A DNA stretch of 55,366 nucleotides, taken from the IMG/VR virus record IMGVR_UViG_3300034061_002140, positions 1-55,366 of that record, one strand, 5' to 3'. This DNA comes from a virus. Within the stretch, counting starts at the first letter, position 1; each line of letters opens with the position of its first letter. Positions 38,546 through 47,470 of this stretch are shown here, piece after piece. A program made the position numbers and the translations under genes. The notes beneath the pieces were generated by a model, which saw only the letters and a program-made list of their open reading frames with translations, searched no databases and was not told where the DNA came from.

Positions 38546-39583
38546 ATGACCATGCAGACCTATTCCCTGGTTCCTTCGCGGAACCTCATCATGGCCGAGC
38601 GCGAGATGCTCAAGCACGCCGAGCCCATCAAGGTGCTGGGCAGCTTCGGCATGCAGAAGCAAGTGCCCCAGAACAAGACCGACACGGTCGTGTTCCGTCG
38701 CTCGCTGCCGATCGACGCCGGCTCCAACGGCGCCCCGTCCGTCACCACCAGCAACTACCTGCTGCAAGAAGGCGTGACCCCCTCGGCTCGCACCATCACG
38801 TACCAGGACGTGCAGGTCACCCTGCAGCAGTACGGCGTGCTGATGAAGCTCTCGTCCAAGGCCGAGTCCATGTACGAGGATGACATCCCCGGCGACATGA
38901 CCAAGCTGGTGGGCGAGCACATGGCCACCATCGAAGAGCTGATCGCCTACGGCGTGGTGCGCGGTGGTACGAACGTGGTGTTCGCCAACGGCGCTGCCCG
39001 CAACGCGGTCAACACCGCCATCACGCTGAACAAGCTGCGCCAGGCCGCTCGTCAGCTCGAGGCCGCGCACGCCAAGCGCGTGACCGAGAAGCTGTCCGCC
39101 GGCCCGAACTTCGGCACCTCCGGCATCCACCCGGCCTACTTGGTGTTCATCCACACCGACATGGAAGCCGACATCCGCAACCTGGCGGGCTTCACCCCTG
39201 TCGTCGAGTACGGCACCCAGAAGCCTGTGCATGAGCGCGAGATCGGTGCGGTGGAGCAGTTCCGCTTCATCACCAGCCCGTACTTCCGCCCGTTCCTGCA
39301 GGCTGGCGGCACGGTCGCGGCGGGTGCATTCCTGTCCAACGGTGGCACCGCTGGCACCACGGCTGACGTCTACCCCCTGATGGTGGTGGCTCAGGAGGCC
39401 TGGGGTCAGGTGGCACTGAAGGGCATGGGCGCGATCCAGCCGATCTACCTGCCGGCAAAGCAGATCACGCACGCCAACCCGATGGGTCAGTTCGGATACG
39501 TCGGCGCGAACTTCTATAAGTCCGCGGTGCGTCTGAACGAGAACTGGATGGTCCGCCTCGAGGCGGCCGCTTCCGGCCTGTGA
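38546..39583 (+). CDS. Major capsid protein, N4-gp56 type
   Basis: 345 residues. MTMQTYSLVPSRNLIMAERE, then QKQVPQNKTDTVVFRRSLPI and TPSARTITYQDVQVTLQQYG match the N4-gp56 group of HK97-fold capsid proteins. The C-terminus QFGYVGANFYKSAVRLNENW also fits. It follows the scaffold with 6 bp between, and a terminator-like hairpin follows it, so expression is separated from the next small genes. It forms the T-number shell. Confidence 0.9.
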   Translation: MTMQTYSLVPSRNLIMAEREMLKHAEPIKVLGSFGMQKQVPQNKTDTVVFRRSLPIDAGSNGAPSVTTSNYLLQEGVTPSARTITYQDVQVTLQQYGVLMKLSSKAESMYEDDIPGDMTKLVGEHMATIEELIAYGVVRGGTNVVFANGAARNAVNTAITLNKLRQAARQLEAAHAKRVTEKLSAGPNFGTSGIHPAYLVFIHTDMEADIRNLAGFTPVVEYGTQKPVHEREIGAVEQFRFITSPYFRPFLQAGGTVAAGAFLSNGGTAGTTADVYPLMVVAQEAWGQVALKGMGAIQPIYLPAKQITHANPMGQFGYVGANFYKSAVRLNENWMVRLEAAASGL

Positions 39584-39593
39584 TGTGACTGAG

Positions 39594-39615
39594 GGGGGCT
39601 TAGGCCCCCTTCTCT
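39594..39615 (+). terminator. Hairpin after the capsid gene
   Basis: GGGGGC-TTAG-GCCCCC, a 6-bp perfect stem and 4-nt loop followed by TTCTCT. Likely a partial terminator that sets the level of capsid relative to downstream genes. Confidence 0.65.
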
Positions 39616-39627
39616 GAAAGGACTCTC

Positions 39628-39840
39628 ATGCCCTACAGACTTACTCTCAACAGGACGCACGGCTTGGCCGTCAGCGATCGGTCTGCGCTCACCCGTGAGC
39701 TGGACACGCTGCGCGCCGAGCTCAACGACGTGCGTACCAAGTACGCAGCCCTTCTGGCGAAGCTGGACCTCGATGGTGGTGTCACCGACACCAACTACGC
39801 GGCCACCGTCGGCTTGGCTGCAGCTCAATTCACTGCCTGA
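39628..39840 (+). CDS. Small virion protein (70 aa)
   Basis: 70 residues. MPYRLTLNRTHGLAVSDRSA, then LDTLRAELNDVRTKYAALLA (helical) and DTNYAATVGLAAAQFTA. The helix-rich middle and small size fit a head-stabilising or decoration-associated protein. GAAAGGACTC lies before the ATG. Confidence 0.65.
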   Translation: MPYRLTLNRTHGLAVSDRSALTRELDTLRAELNDVRTKYAALLAKLDLDGGVTDTNYAATVGLAAAQFTA

Positions 39841-39861
39841 TCACGAAAGGATCTCACGATC

Positions 39862-40323
39862 ATGGACAACCTCAAGCTCTCGCAAGGCGGCTCGTTCGCC
39901 CTGACCTCCGGCGGCCTGGCCGAAGGCACCAACGCCAACACCTACCAGACCGCCAACACGATCACCTTCGTGACCGACGGCGTGCTCCGGTCCAAGGCGG
40001 CCACCAACAACGTCGCGTTCTCTGCCGGCCACGCCACCGTGCCCGTGTCGAGCTCGTGCCTGTACCTGGTGTGCCTGGACTCTGGCGGCAACTTCTCAAC
40101 CGTGGCCGGCCGCGCTGTGCCCACGGCTGATGTCACCGCTGGTGTGCGTGGCCTGGAGTGGCCGGCCTCGCCGGTTGGCGAGATCGCTGTTGTGGGCGCG
40201 ATTCGCGTCGACACCAACGCCTCGGCGACGTTCACCCCTGGCGCGGTGGACCTGAGTGCGTCCGGCATCACCGGCACGTACTTCAACCTGTTCGCTGTCC
40301 CCACCCGGCCCCTGACGGCCTGA
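39862..40323 (+). CDS. Putative capsid decoration or head-fibre protein (153 aa)
   Basis: 153 residues, beta-rich: FALTSGGLAEGTNANTYQTA, then VTDGVLRSKAATNNVAFSAG, ATVPVSSSCLYLVCLDSGGN and a final VDLSASGITGTYFNLF. The size and position after the capsid gene suggest decoration of the head, or a small fibre. A hairpin with UUCG-like loop follows the stop. No named family. Confidence 0.65.
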   Translation: MDNLKLSQGGSFALTSGGLAEGTNANTYQTANTITFVTDGVLRSKAATNNVAFSAGHATVPVSSSCLYLVCLDSGGNFSTVAGRAVPTADVTAGVRGLEWPASPVGEIAVVGAIRVDTNASATFTPGAVDLSASGITGTYFNLFAVPTRPLTA

Positions 40324-40331
40324 TGAAAACT

Positions 40332-40355
40332 GGGGGCTGCCTTCGGGCGGCCCCC
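40332..40355 (+). terminator. Stable hairpin with C(UUCG)G loop
   Basis: GGGGGCTGC-C-TTCG-G-GCGGCCCCC, with one G-T wobble, forms about 10 bp closed by a C(UUCG)G tetraloop, known for unusual stability. There is no run of T after it. It probably slows polymerase or protects upstream mRNA from exonucleases, thereby affecting the ratio of neighbouring structural genes. Confidence 0.6.
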
Positions 40356-40384
40356 GGTGAACGCAACCCAAGGAGACTTTCATC

Positions 40385-40888
40385 ATGGCAGGCAACCGCG
40401 TCAACAGCTACGAGCGACAGCGCACCATCGACTCGGAAGACGTCGACATCGTGGGCAAGGTGCAGACCACCAGCATCGACGACACCGCGGCCGGCAAGGC
40501 GGGCGGCAATGCGATCGAGGTGGACATGGACCGCGTCTACAGCTCCAAGCAGCTCGACGACGAGCAGTTCATGCGCGACGAGCTCGAGGTTCACTTCCAC
40601 GAGCCGCAGTCCGAGAACGATCCCGCGTTCGTCGAGGTCAACGTCAACGGCGACTACAAGATGGCCGTGCGCGGTGACACCGTGCGGCTGCGCCGCTACC
40701 ACGTCGCTGTGCTGGCCCAGGCCAAGCAGTCGCGGGTGCGCCAGAAGAAGATCGTGAACCCCGACGGGTCGATGGGCTTCGTCGAGGAGAACGTCCTGTC
40801 ACTGAGCTACCCCTTCAGCGTCACGCACGACCCGAACCCCAAGCGTGGTGCGCCGTGGCTGAAGCAGATGCTGTCCACCCCGGCCTGA
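40385..40888 (+). CDS. Structural protein (167 aa), head or connector region
   Basis: 167 residues. ERQRTIDSEDVDIVGKVQTT, then DEQFMRDELEVHFHEPQSEN and FVEENVLSLSYPFSVTHDPN; beta-rich. GGAGACTTTC lies before the ATG. Position between decoration and adaptor genes suggests head-completion or tail-joining function. I recognise no named family. Confidence 0.7.
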   Translation: MAGNRVNSYERQRTIDSEDVDIVGKVQTTSIDDTAAGKAGGNAIEVDMDRVYSSKQLDDEQFMRDELEVHFHEPQSENDPAFVEVNVNGDYKMAVRGDTVRLRRYHVAVLAQAKQSRVRQKKIVNPDGSMGFVEENVLSLSYPFSVTHDPNPKRGAPWLKQMLSTPA

Positions 40889-40889
40889 C

Positions 40890-41570
40890 ATGAACTTCCT
40901 GCAGCTCGCCCAGTCTCTGCGCCAGGAGTGCGGCGTCTCTGGTTCTGGCCCGTCTTCGACGGTCAGCCAGACGGGCGAGGCCAAGCGGCTGGTCGACTGG
41001 ATCAATGCCGCATGGTTGGAGATCCAGGGTCTGCACGACACCTGGCACTTCATGCGCGATACGTTCAGCTTCCAGACGGTGGCGGGCACGGGCGACTACA
41101 CGCCCACGGCCGCAGGCCTGAGCGACCACCGCTACTGGTTCAAGGACACGCTGCGCACGTACAAGACCGCGCTGGGCCTGGCCGACGAGCAGTGGCTGAT
41201 TGAGTGGGAGTACCAGGTCTTTCGCAACACCTACCGCTTCGGGCTGCAGACGACGCAGCAGGGGCGCCCGGTGGTGTTTGCCGAGAAGCCCATGGACAAG
41301 GCGCTGATGCTGGGCAGCGTGCCCGACGACGTCTACACCGTGGTCGGCGAGTACCAGAAGAAGCCTACGCAGTTGTCTGGCGACACGGATACCCCCGAGA
41401 TGCCCGAGCACTTGCACCAAGTCATCGTCTACAAGGCGATGGAGTACTACGGCTTGTTTGAGTCCGCGCCCGAGGTGCTGAGCCGCGCTCGCACCGGGTA
41501 CGCGGCACTCAAGGGTCAGCTCGAGCGCGAGCAACTCCCGGCCGTCTATCTGGGCAACCCGCTGGCCTGA
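40890..41570 (+). CDS. Head-tail adaptor protein (Su10 gp-type)
   Basis: 226 residues. NFLQLAQSLRQECGVSGSGP, then TGEAKRLVDWINAAWLEIQG and QLSGDTDTPEMPEHLHQVIV is the pattern of the podovirus/Su10-like adaptor that sits under the portal ring: helical bundle with conserved WI..AW. and a PD.P..P...H..I segment. It overlaps the spacing of the nozzle gene by 10 bp. It would link the portal to the tail nozzle. Confidence 0.82.
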   Translation: MNFLQLAQSLRQECGVSGSGPSSTVSQTGEAKRLVDWINAAWLEIQGLHDTWHFMRDTFSFQTVAGTGDYTPTAAGLSDHRYWFKDTLRTYKTALGLADEQWLIEWEYQVFRNTYRFGLQTTQQGRPVVFAEKPMDKALMLGSVPDDVYTVVGEYQKKPTQLSGDTDTPEMPEHLHQVIVYKAMEYYGLFESAPEVLSRARTGYAALKGQLEREQLPAVYLGNPLA

Positions 41571-41580
41571 AGCATCGGAC

Positions 41581-43623
41581 ATGGAGAAGCTGCCTGCAGT
41601 TCAGTACGACCTGATCAAGCTCGCTGGCGGGCTGGATCAGATCACGCCGACGCTGTCACTGCCATCGGGCTTTGCGCGCCGTGCAGCCAACTTTGAGTGC
41701 AGCCTGAACGGTGGCTATACCCGCATTGCTGGGTATGACCGCTACGACGGCAGGGCCAGCCCGGCGGACGCCCGCTACAACGTCCTGACCTGCACGCTCA
41801 CCGGCTCCGTTGCGGTGGGCAACACCATCACCGGCCTGTCCAGTGCGGCGACCGGCAAGGTGATTGCGATCAGCGGCGCCGACCTGATCATCACCCGCGA
41901 GACAGGCACGTTCTCTGTCAGCGAGTACATCTCGGTGTCTGCGGTCAACGTCGGGCAGATCACATCCATCGTCGGCGTCGTGGCCGACGGGCTGACGGAC
42001 GCCACGTACAAGCTGCTGGCGGCCAACGATTACCGTGCCAGCATCGCCGCCGTGCCGGGCTCGGGCCCGATCCGCGGCGTGCGCTGGTACAAGAGCGACG
42101 TCTACGCCTGGCGCAACAACGCAGGCGGCACCGCACTGGCGATCTACAAGTCCACCTCAAGCGGGTGGACCGCAGTGAGCCTGGGCAAGGAACTGGCCTT
42201 CAGCGCCGGCAGCGCCGAGATCCTTGAGGGCAACACCATCACCGGCGCCACCAGCGGCGCCACGGGCGTCGTGGCCCGCGTGGTGGTGCAGTCTGGTACG
42301 TGGGCCACCAGCGACGCAGCAGGGCGCCTGATCCTGTCCAGCACTTCCGGCACCTTCCAGGCTGCCGAGAACCTGCAGGTGGCGGCCGCTACCAAAGCGG
42401 TGGCCGGCGGCGCAGCCACGCAGATCACGCTGTCGCCCAACGGCCGCGTGGAGACGGTGGTCGCCAACTTCGGCGGTGGCACGAACAACAAGCGCATCTA
42501 CGGCATCGACGGGATCAACCGGGCGTTTGAGTTCGACGGCACGACCTATGTGCCTCTGAGCACGTCGATGAACCCCGACGTGCCGACCAAGATCGCCACG
42601 CACAAGCAGCACCTGTTCCTGGCCTTCGGCGCCTCGCTGCAGTTCTCCTCCATCGGCGACCCGTACTCCTGGGATCCGGTGCTGGGTGCGGGCGAGATCG
42701 CGATGAACGACCTGATCACCGAGCTGATCCTGCTGCCGGGTGACCAGAGCAGCGGGGCGCTGGCGGTCTACACCAAGTCCGATACCTCGGTGCTGTACGG
42801 CTCGAGCGAGGCCAACTTCGCGCTGTCCACGTTCAACGTCGGCACGGGCAGCATGCCCTACACCGCGCAGAACCTCGACCAGACCTACGTGCTCAACGAG
42901 CGCGGGATCATGGCCCTGGGCACGACGCTGAACTTCGGCAACTTCGCCACCGCTACGCTGACGATGAACCTGCGGCCATTCATCCAGGCCAACAGGACGC
43001 TGGCCTCAGCCAGCATCGTCAACCGCGAGAAGGGGCAGTACCGGGTCTTCTTCAGCGACGGTAATGCGCTGTACCTCACCATGGCCAGCGGCAAGTACAT
43101 GGGCGCAATGCCGGTGCAGTACCCCGACCCTGTGCTGTGCGCGACTGAGGGCGAGAGGGCTGACGGCACCGAGACGGCGTTCTTCGGGTCTGACAACGGA
43201 TTCGTGTACCAGATGGACACGAGCGCCTCGTTCGACGGCGAGGACATCGCCGCCAACATCAGCCTGGTCTACAACAACGTGCGCTCGCCCCGGCTGCGCA
43301 AGCGGTTCCGCAAGGCCAGCGTGGAGCTCACGGGTGACTCCTACTCGGTGTTCCAGTTCGGCGTGGACTTCGGCTACCGATCGCAGGAGATCGACCAGCC
43401 CGCCGACAGCACGCACGCCAACGACCTGCGGGCGGCCTTCTGGGACACGTTCGAGTGGGACAACTTCGTGTTCGACGGCAACGACCTGATCCCCAGCGAG
43501 GTGGAGCTGGCGGGCACCGCGGAGAACCTGGCCATCCGCATCTCCTCGGTGTCGAACCTGATCCAGCCGTTCACCGTGAACAGCATCATCCTGCATTACA
43601 CGCCGCGGCGCGGTCTGAGGTAA
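41581..43623 (+). CDS. Tail nozzle/tube-like protein
   Basis: 680 residues. QYDLIKLAGGLDQITPTLSL start, then GGTNNKRIYGIDGINRAFEF, KIATHKQHLFLAFGASLQFS and YSWDPVLGAGEIAMNDLITE. WD-like beta-propeller features and the position after the adaptor match the short-tail nozzle of podoviruses. The C-terminus FRKASVELTGDSYSVFQFGV and HYTPRRG also fits a beta-rich channel part. It forms the DNA exit tube below the adaptor. Confidence 0.85.
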   Translation: MEKLPAVQYDLIKLAGGLDQITPTLSLPSGFARRAANFECSLNGGYTRIAGYDRYDGRASPADARYNVLTCTLTGSVAVGNTITGLSSAATGKVIAISGADLIITRETGTFSVSEYISVSAVNVGQITSIVGVVADGLTDATYKLLAANDYRASIAAVPGSGPIRGVRWYKSDVYAWRNNAGGTALAIYKSTSSGWTAVSLGKELAFSAGSAEILEGNTITGATSGATGVVARVVVQSGTWATSDAAGRLILSSTSGTFQAAENLQVAAATKAVAGGAATQITLSPNGRVETVVANFGGGTNNKRIYGIDGINRAFEFDGTTYVPLSTSMNPDVPTKIATHKQHLFLAFGASLQFSSIGDPYSWDPVLGAGEIAMNDLITELILLPGDQSSGALAVYTKSDTSVLYGSSEANFALSTFNVGTGSMPYTAQNLDQTYVLNERGIMALGTTLNFGNFATATLTMNLRPFIQANRTLASASIVNREKGQYRVFFSDGNALYLTMASGKYMGAMPVQYPDPVLCATEGERADGTETAFFGSDNGFVYQMDTSASFDGEDIAANISLVYNNVRSPRLRKRFRKASVELTGDSYSVFQFGVDFGYRSQEIDQPADSTHANDLRAAFWDTFEWDNFVFDGNDLIPSEVELAGTAENLAIRISSVSNLIQPFTVNSIILHYTPRRGLR

Positions 43624-43626
43624 TCC

Positions 43627-45513
43627 ATGCCAAGCAACGACTACTACGACCACACCACGTACCCGGGCCCCAACGCGCCAGGCTCTTCGGCCGCCCTGCG
43701 AGCCGAGCTCGACTCCATTGAGCAGGGCTTCCTGAAGCTGCCGACGCTGACTGGCAACGGCAACAAGGTGGTGGTGATCAATGCCGGCGGCACGGCCCTG
43801 ACAAGCACGCTGTCGCTGTCTGGCCTGACGCTGAACAGCACGACGATCGGCGCGACCACGCCGGCCTCGGGTTCGTTCACCACGCTGTCGGCCAGCGGAG
43901 CGGCCAACCTGGGCAGCTCGGTCACGATTGCTGGCGGCACGATCAACGGCACGCAGATCGGCAACACGACGCCCTCAAGCGGCGCGTTCACGACGCTGTC
44001 GGCGAGCTCTGGCCTGACAGGCAACGTGACGGGCAACGTCACGGGCAACCTGACTGGAAACGTCACTGCAAGCAGCGGCACCTCCACGTTCAACAACGTC
44101 ACGGTCAACGGCACGCTGGACATGGCCAGTGCGACCGTGGGCACGATCTCCGGGCTGCAGACGCCGAGCGCCAGCGACGATGCGGCCAACAAGGACTACG
44201 TCGACACCCAGCGCGACACGCGCCTGGCGCTGGCCGGCGGCACCATGAGCGGTGCCATCGCCATGGGGTCCAACAAGATCACCGGCCTGGGCACACCGAC
44301 GTCATCGGCCGACGCCACGACCAAGACCTACGTTGACACGCAGGACGCGCTGCGGCTGGCGCTGACGGGCGGCACGATGTCGGGCGCCATCGCGATGGGC
44401 ACGAACGCCATCACGGGTATGGCAGACCCGACCAACGCGCAGGATGCCGCGACCAAGAACTACATCGACACGCTTTTCGGTAGCACGGCCTCTGCAGCGG
44501 CCTCAGCCTCTGCGGCCGCGACCAGCGCGACCAATGCGGCCAACAGCGCCACCACGGCGTCAGGGCATGCGTCCGCAGCGTCCACAAGCGCCAACGATGC
44601 GGCGGCCAGCTACGACGCCTTTGACGACCGCTACCTGGGCGCCAAGGCCAGCGACCCCACGCTCGACAACGACGGCAACGCGCTGCTGACTGGGGCGATC
44701 TACTGGAACACGACGTCCAGCATCATGAAGGTGTGGACGGGGTCTGCGTGGATCGCGACCTACCTTCCGGCCTCAGGCTACCTGCCGCTGTCTGGCGGCA
44801 CGATGACGGGCAACCTGACGGTCAACACCGGGGCCGACTCTCGCGTCCTGCTGCAGAGCAGTGGCACGACGCAGGGCCAGTTCCAGACCACTGCAAGCCA
44901 AGTGCGCGTGGCGTCCAACAACACGCTGCCACTGGTGCTGTCTACCAACGGTGTGGACCGTTTGACGTTTGACGACGTCGGCAACGTCACCTTTGGTTCA
45001 GTAACGGCAAGCGGCGCCTACACCTTCCGCGGCACGAACGCTGCGGACATGGTGGTGCTGGAGTCTCTTGACACATCGGCCTCTGCCGCGCCGGATCTGG
45101 TGCTCTATCGCAACTCGGCGAGCCCTGCGGTTGCAGACCAGCTCGGCGTCATCATCTGGCGCGGCAAGGACAGCGGAGCCGCTGACCAGCAGTACGCCCG
45201 GGTCGGCGCGGAGATTACAGACCCGACTGCTGGATCCGAGGATGCCGACTTGTGGTTTGAGACCACCGGGAACGGCGCAGCCGCCGAGCGTTTTCGGATT
45301 GGCTCGCTAGGTCAGCTCGGCATCGGTGGAGCTACCTACGGCACCAGCGGCCAGGCTCTGGTGTCTGGGGGCGGTTCTGCCGCCCCGACGTGGGCTGATG
45401 TCCTCACGGCCACAGGCACGGAGACGCTGACGAACAAGACTATCGACGGCGCCAACAACACCATCACAAACGTGACCCCCCACTTTCTACTCATGGCTAC
45501 AGGAGTGATCTGA
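43627..45513 (+). CDS. Tail fibre protein
   Basis: 628 residues. The N-terminus (PNAPGSSAALRAELDSIEQG) is a typical virion anchor. Low-complexity beta repeats follow (TGNVTGNVTGNLTGNV; LAGGTMSGAIAMG twice; KNYIDTLF), then an Ala/Ser-rich stalk and a C-terminal domain (QALVSGGGSAAPTWADVLTA, TNKTIDGANNTITNV) seen in many phage fibres. It probably carries receptor-binding or adhesin-holding function and works with the glycine-rich adhesin downstream. Confidence 0.85.
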   Translation: MPSNDYYDHTTYPGPNAPGSSAALRAELDSIEQGFLKLPTLTGNGNKVVVINAGGTALTSTLSLSGLTLNSTTIGATTPASGSFTTLSASGAANLGSSVTIAGGTINGTQIGNTTPSSGAFTTLSASSGLTGNVTGNVTGNLTGNVTASSGTSTFNNVTVNGTLDMASATVGTISGLQTPSASDDAANKDYVDTQRDTRLALAGGTMSGAIAMGSNKITGLGTPTSSADATTKTYVDTQDALRLALTGGTMSGAIAMGTNAITGMADPTNAQDAATKNYIDTLFGSTASAAASASAAATSATNAANSATTASGHASAASTSANDAAASYDAFDDRYLGAKASDPTLDNDGNALLTGAIYWNTTSSIMKVWTGSAWIATYLPASGYLPLSGGTMTGNLTVNTGADSRVLLQSSGTTQGQFQTTASQVRVASNNTLPLVLSTNGVDRLTFDDVGNVTFGSVTASGAYTFRGTNAADMVVLESLDTSASAAPDLVLYRNSASPAVADQLGVIIWRGKDSGAADQQYARVGAEITDPTAGSEDADLWFETTGNGAAAERFRIGSLGQLGIGGATYGTSGQALVSGGGSAAPTWADVLTATGTETLTNKTIDGANNTITNVTPHFLLMATGVI

Positions 45514-45514
45514 C

Positions 45515-45913
45515 ATGGCGGCTCAACCAGCTTACGCAAACGTCCCCAAGGCTGCGGTAACAGCAATCTCTACCGCAAACACCAATCGGGATGGCACCGG
45601 AACACTCGGCACTGTTTTTACGGCCGGGACCTCCGGCTCAAGAATAGACCGGATTGTTGTCCAGGCAACAGGAACGACGACCGCAGGAATGGTCCGCTTG
45701 TTCTTGCACAACGGCACGACGGCATTCTTGTATGACGAGGTGCCGGTAAGCGCTACGACACCAAGCGCAACAGTGCAGGCTTTTGCTGCAACGCTTGAAG
45801 CGTTCTCTGCTCCAAGGCTCATGCCTCTGGTCCTGCAGACTGGTTGGAGCTTGAGGGCCAGCACGCACAACGCGGAGTCATTCAACATTGTTGCAGTTGG
45901 AGGTGACCTGTAA
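45515..45913 (+). CDS. Small beta-rich appendage protein (132 aa)
   Basis: 132 residues. TNRDGTGTLGTVFTAGTSGS, then RIDRIVVQATGTTTAGMVRL, then an alternating beta strand pattern. It is next to the tail fibre and overlaps the glycine-rich gene by one base. Proteins with this layout accompany tail fibres in some phages. The role (fibre tip, chaperone or capsid-tail accessory) is unclear. Confidence 0.65.
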   Translation: MAAQPAYANVPKAAVTAISTANTNRDGTGTLGTVFTAGTSGSRIDRIVVQATGTTTAGMVRLFLHNGTTAFLYDEVPVSATTPSATVQAFAATLEAFSAPRLMPLVLQTGWSLRASTHNAESFNIVAVGGDL

Positions 45914-46953
45914 TGAACAATGGATTGTTGCCCATGATGGGCTTTCCCAAAGCCGACGGACTGTACTCGTCTGAAGATAAGGCGATTGCTCCTGCAGTTT
46001 TTGGTTCAGGGCAGTTTCAGATCTTTACTGCTAATGACACTTTTGTGGTGCCAATAGGTGTTTCTCGCATTCGAGTGACGGTAATTGGAGCGGGCGGCGG
46101 CGGCGGCTCTGGTGGAAACGGCGGAGCATCAACGGGCGGCGGCGGCGGCGGATGTGCGATCAGCGTTGTTGAAGTTTCTCGCGGCCAATCGTTCTCCGTC
46201 ACAGTCGGTACTGGCGGCGCAGGCGGGGCATCCGCAGCCGGATCAGCAGGGGGAACTTCTTCTTTTGGCGGCCTGCTCAGCGCAACTGGCGGCGGCGGCG
46301 GAAGCTCAAGCGGTACGGCAGCAACGGGCGGCACTGGTAGCGGCGGCAATTTTGCCAACTTCACGGGCGGCGGTTCTGGAGCGACTTCTGGAAGTTACGC
46401 TGTTTCGGGCGGAGGGTCGAGCGCGACAATTTATGGCAACGGAAAAGCATCTGGCGGCACAACCACAGCCAATTCAGGCTCGGGTGGCGCAAGTATTTTC
46501 TACTCTAGTGTTTCTTACACCAACGTACCATGCGGCGCCGGGACCGGAGGTCCCAATGTTGTAAACACTACTAGCACTGTTAATAATTTTGGTGGTCCTG
46601 GATTTCTTGGTGCTGCGGGCCCGGCGGCGGTGTCTACTGGAGCTGCAAATGGCGGAAGCGCGGGTACGCTTGTGCTTTCTAACACTTTCTGGGGAGCTTT
46701 GGTGGGATCTGGAGGCGGCTCCAATGGTAATGGTGGGGGTGGTCCGGGCGGGCCGGGTGCTGGTGGCGCCGGAACTTTAACAGCAAGTACTGGCGGAGCG
46801 GGTGGCATTTTTGGTGGCGGAGGGTCTGCTTCGGGAAGCTCCAGTCTCGCCACAGGTGGCGTGGGAGGCCCCGGTGGCGGAGGCGGCGCCGGCATGGGCG
46901 TTGGTGGTGTCGGCGGCGCAGGCGGTGTGGGCCTTGTCTTTGTGGAGTACTGA
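45913..46953 (+). CDS. Glycine-rich tail adhesin
   Basis: 346 residues. A short N-terminal beta region (FTANDTFVVPIGVSRIRVTV) leads to long glycine runs (GAGGGGGSGGNGGASTGGG and many GGGG stretches) to the C-terminus, ending VGGVGGAGGVGLVFVEY. Glycine-rich adhesins of this kind cap tail fibres of T2/S16-like phages and form polyglycine II-like lattices. The DNA is less GC-biased in the first part. It probably makes the last contact with the host receptor. Confidence 0.75.
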   Translation: MNNGLLPMMGFPKADGLYSSEDKAIAPAVFGSGQFQIFTANDTFVVPIGVSRIRVTVIGAGGGGGSGGNGGASTGGGGGGCAISVVEVSRGQSFSVTVGTGGAGGASAAGSAGGTSSFGGLLSATGGGGGSSSGTAATGGTGSGGNFANFTGGGSGATSGSYAVSGGGSSATIYGNGKASGGTTTANSGSGGASIFYSSVSYTNVPCGAGTGGPNVVNTTSTVNNFGGPGFLGAAGPAAVSTGAANGGSAGTLVLSNTFWGALVGSGGGSNGNGGGGPGGPGAGGAGTLTASTGGAGGIFGGGGSASGSSSLATGGVGGPGGGGGAGMGVGGVGGAGGVGLVFVEY

Positions 46954-46954
46954 C

Positions 46955-47347
46955 ATGAAAAAAGCCTGGATTGAAAACGCTCGCATCCGCGATGTTGCCC
47001 CTGGAAACCCGGCCGATCTCTATGTGCCGGAAATCGCGCAGTTCTACGACACTGACGTCCCAGACGATGCTGCCAACGGTGACGGCTGGGTTGACGGCCA
47101 ACTGGTCAAGCCCACGCCGACGCCGCCTGCGCCACTCCCGCCCCGGAAGTGGTCTGACGCAGACGTGCGCGCGGGCCTGTCCCTGGCGGAGCGCGTGAAG
47201 TGGGACAGCGACTCCAGCAACACCATCAAGACTGCCAAGATCGAGATGGCCACGCCGCAGGAGCTTGCGCACACCACCGAGGTGCTGCAGATGCTGGTCG
47301 ATGCCGGAGACATCAGTGCGGCCTCTATGGCCGCTATCTTGGCCTGA
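46955..47347 (+). CDS. Fibre-associated protein (130 aa), likely chaperone-like or truncated
   Basis: 130 residues. MKKAWIENARIRDVAPGNPA, then PEIAQFYDTDVPDDAANGDG, PTPTPPAPLPPRKWSDADVR and QMLVDAGDISAASMAAILA. It follows the adhesin and looks like the small tail-fibre-assembly or adhesin-accessory proteins found there. The same few codons (ATC-TTG/CTG-GCC) recur after its stop in another frame, suggesting its original 3' end was changed. Confidence 0.65.
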   Translation: MKKAWIENARIRDVAPGNPADLYVPEIAQFYDTDVPDDAANGDGWVDGQLVKPTPTPPAPLPPRKWSDADVRAGLSLAERVKWDSDSSNTIKTAKIEMATPQELAHTTEVLQMLVDAGDISAASMAAILA

Positions 47348-47348
47348 T

Positions 47349-47444
47349 GCCATCCTGGCCGAGGTGCAGGCTGGCACGCGGCCGATGCCTGCCGGGTTCG
47401 CCGACGTCGAGCCTGAGCTGCCCACGCTGGCGTGGCCTATCTGA
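47349..47444 (+). pseudogene. Possible C-terminal remnant in a +1 frame
   Basis: Downstream of the 46955 stop, a +1-shifted open stretch begins AILAEVQAGTRPMPAGFADV and ends LPTLAWPI then TGA. It starts by repeating the AILA that ends the upstream gene. It may be the original C-terminus of that protein separated by a small duplication/indel. Too short to be certain. The rest of the gap to 47471 has one TCACAATGCC site. Confidence 0.35.
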
Positions 47445-47447
47445 TAA

Positions 47448-47462
47448 TCACAATGCCATAGG
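47448..47462 (+). promoter_or_regulatory. TCACAATGCCATAGG element before the 47471 gene
   Basis: Resembles the TCACAATGCTATAGT part of promoter B but with a weaker -10 (CATAGG) and no good -35; GATAAT lies just upstream (47443-47448). It could allow separate expression of the small genes at 47471-48169 or be a repressor site. Confidence 0.35.
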
Positions 47463-47470
47463 ATGCCCGC

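Noticed and set aside
33767-46953. Diversity-generating retroelement linked to the adhesin genes
   Set aside because: No reverse transcriptase or template/variable repeat pair was seen anywhere in the window, although adhesins in related podoviruses can be so diversified.
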